The notes under the pieces: generated by a model
Seen by the model: the letters and a program-made list of their open reading frames with translations, nothing else
Database searches by the model: none
Told to the model about the DNA's origin: nothing
Origin: a virus
IMG/VR virus record: IMGVR_UViG_3300012199_000001
Location: 1-64,000 of that record
Reading direction: 5' to 3' (one strand)
Length of the DNA: 64,000 nt
In this document: positions 30,646-40,614 of the stretch, one piece after another
How positions within the stretch are numbered: position 1 is the stretch's first letter
How the letters are laid out: the number at the start of each line of letters is the position of its first letter
Program-made: the position numbers and the translations under genes

Positions 30646-31410
30646 GTGAGTGAAATTATACCGAAGGTTTGTATTAAGTGCAAACAGCCCTTCCCTGCTA
30701 CTCGTGAATTCTTCTTTGCAGACAAGAAGACCAAAGATCATTTGAACGGGCGCTGCAAAAAATGCTCCAAGATACGTGACATGAAACCCCCTGATGGTTT
30801 TAAGCGCTGCACTGGATGTGGTCAAGATTTGCCGCGAACTCCTGAATACTTCCATGCTCATCGTAGTCAATCCGATGGGTTTCGTAGTCAGTGTAAAACT
30901 TGCAGGCAGGAGAAGCCTTGGAGACCGCCTGATCAGCATTCCCGTGACAATATCAACGAGCGACAACGTGCGTATAGGCTGCGTCGTATTGAGATTGCGC
31001 GAGAATATCAGCATCGCTACGAGGCATCTGACCGTGGGCGTGAGACGCATAGTGCTTATAGGGCAAGTCACTCTGAAGCTATACGAGAACGTCAGCGTCG
31101 TTATTATGCGTCTGATCATGGCCGCGAACGTTTCAGATCTGCACGGCGTAGAAGACGTGCGCGCAAACACAATGCTCTTGGCACACACACACCTGAAGAT
31201 ATCCAGGCGCAATACGAGCGGCAAAAGGGACGTTGCTATTATTGCAACGTTCAGGTTCAGTGGGGGCAGCACCACATCGAGCACGTTGTCCCGTTGTCGC
31301 GTGGAGGCGCGGATGATATGAGTAACATTGTGATTGCCTGTAAGCCATGCAATCTGAAGAAGCATAATAAACTTCCGCACGAATGGCCCGAAGGCGGACG
31401 TTTGTTGTAG
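30646..31410 (+). CDS. free-standing HNH endonuclease with tandem zinc ribbons
   Basis: The GTG start follows AAGGAAACC. The architecture repeats that of the gene at 28359: two ribbons (CIKCKQPFPATREFFFADKK..CKKC and CTGCGQDLPRTPEYFHAHRS..CKTC), an Arg-rich helical linker (YRLRRIEIAREYQHRYEASD) and an HNH core, CYYCNVQVQWGQHHIEHVVP then SNIVIACKPCNLKKHNK. It is transcribed against the late genes. It is a probable homing endonuclease, related in layout but not closely in sequence to the first. Confidence 0.8.
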   Translation: MSEIIPKVCIKCKQPFPATREFFFADKKTKDHLNGRCKKCSKIRDMKPPDGFKRCTGCGQDLPRTPEYFHAHRSQSDGFRSQCKTCRQEKPWRPPDQHSRDNINERQRAYRLRRIEIAREYQHRYEASDRGRETHSAYRASHSEAIRERQRRYYASDHGRERFRSARRRRRARKHNALGTHTPEDIQAQYERQKGRCYYCNVQVQWGQHHIEHVVPLSRGGADDMSNIVIACKPCNLKKHNKLPHEWPEGGRLL

Positions 31411-31418
31411 TTTTGCAA

Positions 31419-31447
31419 TAGCATCTCCCATAATAAGCGAGATGCTA
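31419..31447. other. stem-loop after HNH gene 2
   Basis: TAGCATCTC and GAGATGCTA form a perfect 9-bp stem nine bases after the stop of the HNH gene. Neither strand has a good T-run after it, so it may stabilise mRNA or be a weak terminator. The remaining spacer to 31508 holds nothing recognisable. Confidence 0.4.
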
Positions 31448-31508
31448 CCAACTCCTACTGTACTTTCTACCAAAATTCTATTCACCCCTTTCTATACATT
31501 TATTGCAC

Positions 31509-31700
31509 CTATAAACCGAAGGCAATTTTGATACAGACGATCAGGCAGATGACCGCTGCGAGAAACCACAGGAGCCATGCAAATCCTCCCCCTGCTCTGG
31601 CCTGATAGCCTGGGATGGCATACCCTATCAGACAAATCAGCAGAGCTACAAAGACGAGTGCAAAGTGCGCGGTCAGGATGTTCTCAAAAAAAGTTGCCAT
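31509..31700 (-). CDS. small two-TM membrane protein
   Basis: The 63-residue product has two hydrophobic helices (FALVFVALLICLIGYAIPGY and WLLWFLAAVICLIVCIKI) around a short glycine-rich turn. It lies between the tail-protein gene and the HNH insert. The size would allow a second holin or a small membrane modulator; no family is recognised. Confidence 0.6.
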   Translation of the reverse strand: MATFFENILTAHFALVFVALLICLIGYAIPGYQARAGGGFAWLLWFLAAVICLIVCIKIAFGL

Positions 31701-31716
31701 GCTACCTCCTGATCAA

Positions 31717-34700
31717 TCAGTAGTCATTTGCTACGACGCTCCATTGCGGAGTTGTTGGCGACATTACGCCGTTGCTCACTCCTGGCTCAAGCGACCCTGC
31801 GACCCACACCTTTCCGAATAATTGAGCAGGCCATGACCCAATCACACGGAAGCGCGCATAGTAGTAGGTGCCGGTAGGAATGACTGCTACAGCGGTTGAG
31901 AGTGTAGTAGCAACACCTCCGATCTTCTTGATAATCGAGACTCCTGTCGTGCTCACTGCCAGCCTGTAGAAGTTGTTGGCATCAACGTAGCGCACCTCAG
32001 GACCACCCTGGATCGTTGAGGCTGATAATTGTTCGCGCACCGTTGTCTCCATATCAGTCCCAGTACGGCTCCCTAGCACCATATGCACATCACCAGTCGT
32101 ATTGGTGATCGTGGCTTCGTTGGAGGCGATAGCATCAGTGCCAGTGCCAGTCTTGACCCACGTCTGAGTATCCTGTGCTGTACCCCATCCAGACTGATTA
32201 CCGCGTACTGTATTATCGATCCCGAGTGGTGCGGTTGAGCGCGTACCTGTCACAGAGGGGTATGCGCCGCAGACGCGTATGTAGAGTCCTGAGACAATGG
32301 GACTGACCAGAAATCCGGTAGCAGCGAGGATGACCTGGATGGTAAGCGATTTGCCAACAGTGCTCGTTCCAACAGGCAGACCTGGAATGATGGCATCGGG
32401 TGTCACTGCTCCATTCGTACATTGTTGCCAGGTTGTGCCACCGTTGAGGGAGGCCATCACTGCGATAGTGGACTGAGTATTGCCGCGCAAGTTGATTTCC
32501 GACCAGCAGATTTGTGTATTACCGCAGGTTCCTAGACTGTTCAGGCTGATTGCTGGTGAGGTCCAGAGACCGGCAAAGGTATTCGTCACGCTGAAGTTGG
32601 CGATTTTTGCAGTGCCTGCACTAGAGTTTTGTGCATAGGTGCGCAGTCCGATATTCCCGGCAGCAGTATAGGTATTGTCGAGGATATCAATGATGGGCGA
32701 GGAGCCGCCATTCCAGTAGACGGTATGCCTATTCTGCCCAACAACCAGCTTGAGGTGATAGGTGACATTGTTGGTAATCGTTTCGGCTATTTTTTTGATA
32801 ACGGTGAATGGCCCTGATGAATTTAGCCCTGGTGTAGATGGGGGGTTATTGTAGCCGAACCCGAGTGTGACAGAAGGCCCGCCTGCTCCACTTCCCTGCT
32901 GAATGCTCACATAATAGGCGAAGCTATTGTTAGGAGATCCCCAGTAGGTTTGTCTGTACAGAAAACCTACTTCGTTTTGCAGAGGGCTCCCTCCGCCATT
33001 GAGAGTAAAGTCTGCTTCAGCAGTAAAGTTCTGGACAGCCGCAATAAAGTTGAAGCGTGACGCAGACCATGCGTTCCCGCTCGATCCTCCTGTCGATGGT
33101 GTTGATACCGTGTATGCCCCTCCTGAAACAGATTGAGTTGGATTACTCGCATTCGTATTCCCAGGAACCCAGGTCATATTACCGAGATTTGCCCAACTAT
33201 AGGAGGTAGTGCCCAGAACTAAATCCCCATTTGCGTTAGGCGCTGTCCCTTGCTCAGTTCCAGTGTTCCACGCAGCAGTCGATCCATAGAGGGTCACGCT
33301 GTCAGCGGTGGAAGCATTCACCGCTGAAGCGATGGAGATGTTGACGGAGAGGAGCGACGGAATAGCCGTTGGGTCCTGTCCGCCTGAGAAGGTCTCTAAC
33401 AGGTAGAGCGAGAGGCCAGTCACATTTGCCCCTGCTGGAAGTCCCGGTAACGGTTGGTTGTTTGTGCAGGGGAGCCAGGTGGTTCCATCGTAACTGGCAA
33501 AAATATCTGTACTGCCAGCGACAGTCGCGCCACCAGGACTTCCCAGGATTACCCCAGGCCCAACTGTTGGGATGGTTGCTATCCAGGTGAGGAGCGAGCT
33601 TTTTACCAGTTTTACTACATCGATGCTATAGGCAGGAGAGATACGTGAGCATATTGCTGGATCATAGACTGGAACCACCGTAACAAATGTCGCAGCCGTG
33701 ATATACGCACCTATCGACGCAACTACGGGCGGATTAAGTGTAGGGGTCGTCTGAGTTGTCCCAAAGAAGGGAGTACCTGAATGGCTCCCGAGATAGCAGT
33801 TTTTGATATAGATATCAAAGACGCCTGCAATGTTTGCTGCATTGAAGATTGCAACTCCAGTAATGACTTTTCCCGAGAGGATACCAAGGTTGATTTGACG
33901 TGTGTACCACGTGTCTCGTGCATGATCAGAGAGATCCTGAATAGGCGATCCGGAGACGAGATTCTGATCCCAGACCCCCACATCAAAGTTTGTATCTAGC
34001 GACCCTAGATACTCAGTTAGGGCCGTCCCGTCGTTGAAATAGAGTTCAACCCCTCCTTCCTGCGATGGAGAGGAGGAGGCAATCCAGATATCGTAGAAGA
34101 GGGTATCATTAACCCCGATGGTATAGCTACCAGTCCAGATCATTGCATCGACACGATTATCCGCAACTGCCGCATCGACGGTAATAACGCCGAAATGGGA
34201 CTCATCGATCTTGACCTTGCTCTTGAGTTTTGGCTGATAGAGTTGAGTGACCGTCGATGAAACCGTTGTTGAAAAGGGCAGGGTCGCACCTGAAGAAAAG
34301 GGCAGGGTCGCAGAAGTTGAGAAGGGCAGGGATGCACCTGTTGAGAAGGGCAGGGTTGGGTTCGTCGAAAACGAGGTGTTCACTGTTGTATTCAGGTTTC
34401 CTGTGGGATTGAGCGTTACTCCACTTCCACTGAAGGTTGCACTTTCGCCAGGGCTCCCACTAGAAATAGAGATGTTTCCAGACGGTGTATAGCTTGTAGA
34501 GGTGTTCAGCGATACGTTCAGGTTTCCTGATGGATTTGCGCTCACTGTACCACTCGCGTTCCCGCTGACCGTGCCGCTTGCCGTACCGCTCACTGTACCA
34601 CTCGCGTTCCCGCTGACCGTGCCACTGGCACTCCCGCTTGCCGTACCACTTGCCGTTTGCTGAGCTTGAGCAAACTCGACGCCATAGGCAAAGGAGAGGG

Positions 34701-35316
34701 TTGACTGCATCTTGATCGCGTTGACGGTTGTTGGCTTGAGTGCATTTGCCGAGGCACTCATGTTTGCCAATGTGCCAGTTGCAAATTGCGCTGTTGTACT
34801 CTCTGCAATCGAGAGGTCAGCGCCTGCTGGAGTCAGTTCGAGGTCTCCATCCCCTGCCAGGGATCGCCCAGTTGTCCCACTCAAGATGCCCATGTTGAAA
34901 TCGGCTGGAGTACTATCGTAGTTGAGTGCAAAGTTTTGACCAATACCTTCAGCGAGCAACACGTCATTTAACTGATCAACTACAAGCTTTCCCGCTGGCT
35001 GCGGCGTTGTGTAGACACGCGTATAGGTTCGTTTGCCTGCTGCATAGACTCCCCATCCAACACAATCGATACTATGCAGGATTGCGCCTGATGGATAATA
35101 AGGGGTCTCCTTATCGGAGTTGATGACTCCATCAAAGATCGTCCCGCGCACCGGATCAGTAAGCAGCACCTGCTCACCCTTCACAAAATGCGTTGTTCCC
35201 GCATAATCAATGATGTCACATTTGAAACGATGCCGCTCATCTAACGTTTCTATATTATCAAATTGATCTTCGATCATCGTATAAGACATATTGCCAATTG
35301 TTAGCATTGTAGCCAT
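31717..35316 (-). CDS. large tail protein with low-complexity repeats
   Basis: The 1199-residue product follows the tape measure gene, the usual place of distal-tail/baseplate-hub proteins. Residues 1-130 (EDQFDNIETLDERHRFKCDI...) resemble a distal tail domain. Residues about 220-265 repeat SGTASGTV and SGNASGTV, and residues about 318-352 repeat LPFSTGAS, LPFSTSAT and LPFSSGAT. Several jelly-roll/concanavalin-like regions follow (YHLKLVVGQNRHTVYWNGGS, VRYVDANNFYRLAVST). Its YVDANNFYRL motif is shared with the tail-tip protein at 21-25 kb. Confidence 0.65.
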   Translation of the reverse strand: MATMLTIGNMSYTMIEDQFDNIETLDERHRFKCDIIDYAGTTHFVKGEQVLLTDPVRGTIFDGVINSDKETPYYPSGAILHSIDCVGWGVYAAGKRTYTRVYTTPQPAGKLVVDQLNDVLLAEGIGQNFALNYDSTPADFNMGILSGTTGRSLAGDGDLELTPAGADLSIAESTTAQFATGTLANMSASANALKPTTVNAIKMQSTLSFAYGVEFAQAQQTASGTASGSASGTVSGNASGTVSGTASGTVSGNASGTVSANPSGNLNVSLNTSTSYTPSGNISISSGSPGESATFSGSGVTLNPTGNLNTTVNTSFSTNPTLPFSTGASLPFSTSATLPFSSGATLPFSTTVSSTVTQLYQPKLKSKVKIDESHFGVITVDAAVADNRVDAMIWTGSYTIGVNDTLFYDIWIASSSPSQEGGVELYFNDGTALTEYLGSLDTNFDVGVWDQNLVSGSPIQDLSDHARDTWYTRQINLGILSGKVITGVAIFNAANIAGVFDIYIKNCYLGSHSGTPFFGTTQTTPTLNPPVVASIGAYITAATFVTVVPVYDPAICSRISPAYSIDVVKLVKSSLLTWIATIPTVGPGVILGSPGGATVAGSTDIFASYDGTTWLPCTNNQPLPGLPAGANVTGLSLYLLETFSGGQDPTAIPSLLSVNISIASAVNASTADSVTLYGSTAAWNTGTEQGTAPNANGDLVLGTTSYSWANLGNMTWVPGNTNASNPTQSVSGGAYTVSTPSTGGSSGNAWSASRFNFIAAVQNFTAEADFTLNGGGSPLQNEVGFLYRQTYWGSPNNSFAYYVSIQQGSGAGGPSVTLGFGYNNPPSTPGLNSSGPFTVIKKIAETITNNVTYHLKLVVGQNRHTVYWNGGSSPIIDILDNTYTAAGNIGLRTYAQNSSAGTAKIANFSVTNTFAGLWTSPAISLNSLGTCGNTQICWSEINLRGNTQSTIAVMASLNGGTTWQQCTNGAVTPDAIIPGLPVGTSTVGKSLTIQVILAATGFLVSPIVSGLYIRVCGAYPSVTGTRSTAPLGIDNTVRGNQSGWGTAQDTQTWVKTGTGTDAIASNEATITNTTGDVHMVLGSRTGTDMETTVREQLSASTIQGGPEVRYVDANNFYRLAVSTTGVSIIKKIGGVATTLSTAVAVIPTGTYYYARFRVIGSWPAQLFGKVWVAGSLEPGVSNGVMSPTTPQWSVVANDY
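34262..34670 (-). repeat. two coding repeat tracts in the tail protein
   Basis: At 34262-34362 a 24-bp DNA unit encoding LPFSTxAx recurs four or five times. At about 34540-34670 an 18-to-36-bp unit encoding SGNASGTV/SGTASGTV recurs, with near-identical DNA copies, so this tract could change length by slippage. Confidence 0.65.
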
Positions 35317-35372
35317 ATTGCGCTGCCCCCTTCCCTAAAATATAATGCTATGTGCATGGTTACATCTAATAC

Positions 35373-38300
35373 TCAAATCGACCTAACATTTCCTTGCACC
35401 CGAACTTCTCGCTGTTGATATTGCATAGCAACCTTGCCGATAACCTTGCCATCAACCTGCATGTAGATCACCATAGGTTGTCCTTGAGAAGATGCTGAGA
35501 TGCCTGCTGCCGTTGAGGGTGAAGCACTGATCGTTGGAGAAAGAAGTGCTCCAGAAAGAACGCTTGCGACCTTCCCTGTCACAGCAGAGAGTCCCGGCAT
35601 GCCAGCCTGCATACCTCCTGTGATGTTCTCCATAAAGTGCTTGCCCCAGAGATCGTCGTCCTTGAGTGGACCTTCCTTTGGTTTGCTATGTCCGAGTACT
35701 GCGGCTATTTGAGCGGCAGTCGCAGCAAGAGACGCCTGTACGCCAGAAATCGCACTTGCTACCCCGGCCTGAAATTGATGAATAGCCCCCTGCCATGCGC
35801 CGCCTTTCAAATCATCCAACGCCCACTGGAACTCTGTACGAGAAGTTGCAAAAGCATTACTTGCTAGTTTTGACTCATTGACCATTTTGCTGTATGACGC
35901 ACTCACTGTTTGTGCTGCTGATTGCGCGGAGCCTGCCATTTGTGACGAGTTCTGCACAATCGTTGTCTTCAGTGTCGAATGCGCAGATGCTGTCTGCTGG
36001 GAGGAAGAGACAACTTGCTGATTGGCATTGGTAATAGTCTGTCCGGTTGTTTGTGCACCAGAGGCGGCACCTTGCATCGCAGACTGAATAGTAGACATTG
36101 AGGACTGCACCTGCGATGCAACCGCAGGTGCCTGCGTCCCTATTGCACCGAGGGCCGCACCAGTTGCCGCAGATGAAACCTGTACGTTGTTGCTGATGGC
36201 AGACATGGCTGACGAGACATTTGTTCCTGCCTGAGACAGTTTGTTTTGCATGCTCGTAACACCATTTGTTACGTCATTATTCATCTTATTCATTGAACCG
36301 GAAATGCTGCCTGCAAGTGCATCTGTCGCAAGAGTTACTTTCGGGGTATTGTTGGTAATGCCTGATGCAAACATAGTCATCATGTTTGGCATCCACTTGT
36401 CAGAGGTGGAGAGAGGCCCTTCCTTTGCGGGAGAGCTTATGCCTAGAAAGTTTTTAATGGCCGTTCCTACGTTGGAGACAGCATCAGTTACCCAGTGAAC
36501 TGCACCAGTGATTGAGTCTGCGAAGCCTTTGATCAGGTTGGTTCCCCAGGTTTTTAGCTCATTCAAGCGATCTGTTCCCCAGGTTGTTATCCACTTCCCG
36601 ATACCTGTGAGGATACTCATGATGGATGCAGGTATTTTGCCGAACCAGCCGATGATTGCGTTGATCATATCTGGAATAATAGAATGCCCAACAAGATCGT
36701 TATAGAGGTTGGTGAAGAAGGTTACTACCCCCTGCACGAAGCCAGAGACAAATCCTATGATAGCATTGAAGGCACCTGAAAAGATGCCAATCATGGTATT
36801 CATGATGCCCAGTCCCATGTCTACTATGCCCTGCCAGATGACTCCCAGATCGTCTCCGAGCTTGCTCCACTTTCCTGTAAAAAGATCATAGAAAAATGTC
36901 AGTATTCCCATAACAGTCTGTACAAATCCGCTGATAAACTGGATGACCCCGCCTAGTGCCTGAATGATCCCTTGGAGGAGCCCTCCCAATCCTTTGATAA
37001 CTCCTGTAATGACCCCAACTAGGAGTCCGAGCGCGACGAGCAGTACCCCTCCGATGAACTTTGCTAGATCTGCCAGGAAGGGTAGAGCAGGCTTAATCGC
37101 CGCCATCAGATGATCCCAGGCGGGTTTTACCTGGGTCTCGAAGGTTTCTGCAAGTTGTTTAAAGACCGGCTGAAGGGATGAGCTGATTGCATTGATTACC
37201 TGGGAAAGAATGCTGATATATACTTTTACTGCCCCTGCCAATACCTCCCAGATGACCTTGATTACTCCAGAAGTTGCTATCCATTTCGTCATTGCCGCCT
37301 CTAGCTGAAATATTCCTATGATGAGACCTGCGATAAAGAGTCCCACAGGCTTGAGGGTAATTGCGAGGTTGAGCAGGGCTGGCAAGAGTTGCGATTGAAC
37401 AGTCTTCCAGATCGATTGAAATGCAGTGATTGCGCCTTCCACACTCTGCTTGAGAACGGAAAACTGATCCTTGATAATACCCACAACCGCCTGAATAATA
37501 GGTGCAAGATCCTTTGCGGCCTTACCAGAGGTGATCCACCTTGTTATCGCGATAACGATGTTATCAATAAACAGGACAACCGAGGTCGCACCCTGAATCA
37601 AAGCCTTGAGTCCTGCAATCAAGCTATCCCAGACGGTTTTGAGGATGTGACTCTGGACAATCCACTTGCCAAATTCAGTCACAATCTTAGCGACAGCTCC
37701 GATGAGCCCTGCAATAATGAGGCCGCTCAATACCTTCAGATCGTCTCCGAGCCCCCGAACAGTAATCTTAAAGTAGTTCCACGCGGGAATGATTTGAGAT
37801 TGAAAGGTTTGTGACATATAGGTGAAGGCAGGTCGCAGAAAGTTGACAATATTTCCAAATATACCTGTAATCACAGACCAGATGTTTTTTGCCGCAGTAG
37901 CGATAGGGCTCAGTGCCTGGGGAACTTTATTCGCGGCCTTTGCCGCTGCCGTAGGAATCTGATCGAGAAGCTTATTCATAGCATCGACAGCAGCCGTAGC
38001 AGGCGAAACGTCCGGCATAATCTTGGATAGTGCAGCCTTTGTCTTTGCAGCGACCGTTGCGGCATGTACAGGAAGAGCATTGAGTGCATTCCCTAGCGCA
38101 CTGGTCGCGCCAGTAAGGGATGACGCTTTGCTCGCAAGATCCTTTGCCAGTCCGCTAGTCAGGGTGTCACTCACACATTTACTGGCGGTAGCGGCATGAG
38201 TAGTGCAAAGATCATTGAGTTTGGCTCCGACCCCTGTAATCGCCGACTGGAGACCTCCTAGCGCAGGAGAAACGGTGTTCCCAGTCCCCTTTGCAGCAGC

Positions 38301-39968
38301 ATTCCCTCCCTGCGCATTCACCCCTTCAGTCACAGATACCTTGAGTTGGTCACCATCGGCTGTTTGTAATTGTCCAGAGTTGATAAGCGCCCCTGGCGAG
38401 AACTGCCGTCCCACCTGACTAATAATCTGTGTTGTTGCATCAGTGATATGGTGGATGCCTAACTTCATGCCACTGGCAACACCCTGGACCAGTCCTTCGC
38501 CCCATTTCAGAATATTCTGCCCTGGCCCTTTGCGAGCAGGAGAGGCGAATCCGAGATAGGCTTCGATTTCGGTTACGACTCCGACAACAATGTTGATGAT
38601 ATCGGAGAGAACGCTCATTACTCCATTGCCGAAGCCCGCCATGAAATTTTTGCCCCAGGCCACTGCTGATGCTGCAAGATTATCAAAGATAGGCCCAACC
38701 ACCGACCAGACTTGTGAGACGACATTGCCAAATTGTGTCAGGATATCGATTACCCACTGGACAGCAGTGACGACGGCACCCAACGCATTCTCGACAAAAT
38801 GCGTCCTCTCTTCCCACGCAGTAAAACTGGTGATAACATTCGTAATCCATCCCACAACTTTGCCAAAAATAGGCAGCAGCTCATTTCCTAGCGTGATCAG
38901 TAGTGCATCACTTGCAGCCTTCATGCGCGACATCTGGAAGTTGAACCCCTCTGAGGCCACAGCGAATGACATCGCAAGGGCTCCCTGCGAATGGTTGAGC
39001 GCGTCGAGATTGCTTGAATACGCCTTGACTCCAGTAGAAAGGGCATCGAATGCCTTGAGCGCTGTTGCGTTATTGCTCATGAGGGCGAGCAGCTTCTGCT
39101 TGTTCCCGTCAGTAATCTGGTTGAGGTAGGCCATTTTATCAGCCAGGTTCATTGAACTATATGCCTGCTCGTTAAAGGCGATGCCAAGCTTCTTTGCGTG
39201 TGCCGCTAATACATCCGTCTTAATGGCAACGGAGGTAAACAGGTTTGATAGATACGTCTGCGCTTTTTGCGCGTTAAACCCCTCATTCGTCATCGTGGAA
39301 AGTGCGGCACTTGCCTCAGTGAATGAGACGCCCGTTCCCTGGATGCTCACTGCAAGCTTAGAAATGACGTTCTTGTACTGATCCCACTGCATATTGCCTA
39401 ACTGGACAGTCTTGTCCATAATATCGAATATGTTGGTCATGCGTGCAGTATTGGTTGCGGCGTTATCCGTTGCCAACCCAAGTGCGTTAAACACGCCGAC
39501 AGCCGCATTCGCAACCGCTGTACCATCAACAGTTGTTCCTGCAACTGCCTGAAATGACATCTTTAGGGTGTCGAGAGCAATAGCAGATTTTGCTGCCTGA
39601 TCAGTGATACCGCTAAATGCTGAGAGGATCGGGTAGAGCGCTTCAGCCAAATCGGTTGGTGAGCGCCCTACGGCAACCGACATATCCATGATAGACTTCG
39701 TGACTTTATCGACCTGATCTTTGGCGAGACCTGCATGAGCGACATTGGAAAGCATCGCTTGCTGAAAATCACCTGCCGCCTTCGTTGCTGCAATACCTAT
39801 GCCTGCAATAGCAACACCTGCCGCCGCTGCCGCACCAACAACAGCCCCCAGGATGCCATCTCCTGCGAGCCCTTTCAGCCCGTCAGCGATAGCTTTAACG
39901 ACAGACGTAGCTCCGTCAACAGCAGTGATATTCAAAAAGAGGCTTAAAGCACTATCCCCTGCTGCCAT
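35373..39968 (-). CDS. tail tape measure protein
   Basis: The 1531-residue product has an N-terminal hydrophobic segment (residues about 35-62), then the TP901-type core: FQQAMLSNVAHAGLAKDQVD, MSVAVGRSPTDLAEALYPIL and LSTMTNEGFNAQKAQTYLSN. Many membrane-like or coiled segments and repeated GLKAxIQG stretches follow, and YLGFASPARKGPG and FLGISSPAKEGPL occur at intervals. At about 0.15 nm per residue it predicts a tail near 230 nm. AAAGGATGCTTG precedes the ATG; 17 bp overlap the chaperone frame. Confidence 0.9.
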   Translation of the reverse strand: MAAGDSALSLFLNITAVDGATSVVKAIADGLKGLAGDGILGAVVGAAAAAGVAIAGIGIAATKAAGDFQQAMLSNVAHAGLAKDQVDKVTKSIMDMSVAVGRSPTDLAEALYPILSAFSGITDQAAKSAIALDTLKMSFQAVAGTTVDGTAVANAAVGVFNALGLATDNAATNTARMTNIFDIMDKTVQLGNMQWDQYKNVISKLAVSIQGTGVSFTEASAALSTMTNEGFNAQKAQTYLSNLFTSVAIKTDVLAAHAKKLGIAFNEQAYSSMNLADKMAYLNQITDGNKQKLLALMSNNATALKAFDALSTGVKAYSSNLDALNHSQGALAMSFAVASEGFNFQMSRMKAASDALLITLGNELLPIFGKVVGWITNVITSFTAWEERTHFVENALGAVVTAVQWVIDILTQFGNVVSQVWSVVGPIFDNLAASAVAWGKNFMAGFGNGVMSVLSDIINIVVGVVTEIEAYLGFASPARKGPGQNILKWGEGLVQGVASGMKLGIHHITDATTQIISQVGRQFSPGALINSGQLQTADGDQLKVSVTEGVNAQGGNAAAKGTGNTVSPALGGLQSAITGVGAKLNDLCTTHAATASKCVSDTLTSGLAKDLASKASSLTGATSALGNALNALPVHAATVAAKTKAALSKIMPDVSPATAAVDAMNKLLDQIPTAAAKAANKVPQALSPIATAAKNIWSVITGIFGNIVNFLRPAFTYMSQTFQSQIIPAWNYFKITVRGLGDDLKVLSGLIIAGLIGAVAKIVTEFGKWIVQSHILKTVWDSLIAGLKALIQGATSVVLFIDNIVIAITRWITSGKAAKDLAPIIQAVVGIIKDQFSVLKQSVEGAITAFQSIWKTVQSQLLPALLNLAITLKPVGLFIAGLIIGIFQLEAAMTKWIATSGVIKVIWEVLAGAVKVYISILSQVINAISSSLQPVFKQLAETFETQVKPAWDHLMAAIKPALPFLADLAKFIGGVLLVALGLLVGVITGVIKGLGGLLQGIIQALGGVIQFISGFVQTVMGILTFFYDLFTGKWSKLGDDLGVIWQGIVDMGLGIMNTMIGIFSGAFNAIIGFVSGFVQGVVTFFTNLYNDLVGHSIIPDMINAIIGWFGKIPASIMSILTGIGKWITTWGTDRLNELKTWGTNLIKGFADSITGAVHWVTDAVSNVGTAIKNFLGISSPAKEGPLSTSDKWMPNMMTMFASGITNNTPKVTLATDALAGSISGSMNKMNNDVTNGVTSMQNKLSQAGTNVSSAMSAISNNVQVSSAATGAALGAIGTQAPAVASQVQSSMSTIQSAMQGAASGAQTTGQTITNANQQVVSSSQQTASAHSTLKTTIVQNSSQMAGSAQSAAQTVSASYSKMVNESKLASNAFATSRTEFQWALDDLKGGAWQGAIHQFQAGVASAISGVQASLAATAAQIAAVLGHSKPKEGPLKDDDLWGKHFMENITGGMQAGMPGLSAVTGKVASVLSGALLSPTISASPSTAAGISASSQGQPMVIYMQVDGKVIGKVAMQYQQREVRVQGNVRSI

Positions 39969-40580
39969 CAAGCATCCTTTGCCGTTTCATATCGTGCTCC
40001 TGCTGTTCGTGCATTTCTGCTTCAGCCTGCCATTTCGCCACCAGGCGTATGTGATGCCTGAGCACTTTGATCATTGGCGTTGCCATGTATCCGTGATACC
40101 CTCCAAACATCGTATAGAGTTCAGCCTCTATGATTTCAGCAGGGACAGACTCGTCAAGCTTGAGCTTTCCACTGTATGCCCGTTTGCAGAGTCCAAAAAA
40201 GCTTCCTGTTCCTCCTCTGTCATTGCCGTCGCTAACCCGTCGATCACCTCTAGAATGGCGTTGCTGTAGTTTGCAGGAAGACGACGAATATTGCTGTAAT
40301 TGACAGGCACTTTTTGCCCATTCTGTACAAATGTCCAATCCTGGATCATGCGATCCAGCAGAGCAAAGCGACCCTTGCCCATCTGCACTTCAACATTTCC
40401 CTTTTTCCCTGACTGTCCGTATTGGTTGGTGACGTACTCCTGATCAGCAACCGTGACGGTTCCCTTAATCAGTGCCTGCTCATGCGCCTCCCAACGCCAC
40501 TTCCTGCGAAATAGTGCTGCCGCTTCAGCATCACTAGGATCAGGGATAACAATATTTGCAACATCGTCAAATGCGCCCAT
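39952..40580 (-). CDS. tail assembly chaperone GT fusion via -1 frameshift
   Basis: Frame 0 from the ATG at 40580 reaches the heptamer T TTT TTG at 40200-40194 in the correct X XXY YYZ phase. A -1 shift continues as GLCKRAYSGKLKLDESVPAE to a stop at 39952, giving 129 + 80 residues. Long-tailed phages produce such G and GT chaperones just upstream of the tape measure to coat it during assembly. Gene order, overlap and slippery site all fit. Confidence 0.85.
40128..40580 (-). CDS. tail assembly chaperone G
   Basis: The unshifted product has 150 residues (MGAFDDVANIVIPDPSDAEA). AGAGAAAAGAGACAGAG lies before the ATG. Its C-terminal EEEQEAFLDSANGH spans the slippery site. It is the abundant, short form of the chaperone. 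Confidence 0.75.
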   Translation of the reverse strand: MGAFDDVANIVIPDPSDAEAAALFRRKWRWEAHEQALIKGTVTVADQEYVTNQYGQSGKKGNVEVQMGKGRFALLDRMIQDWTFVQNGQKVPVNYSNIRRLPANYSNAILEVIDGLATAMTEEEQEAFLDSANGHTVESSSLTSLSLLKS

Positions 40581-40614
40581 AACTCTCTGTCTCTTTTCTC
40601 TTGTTAATGTGCTT

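Noticed and set aside
30598-31485. 295-codon open frame on the minus strand
   Set aside because: It is antisense to the second HNH gene and shows no recognisable motif; the sense frame has intact zinc ribbons and an HNH core.
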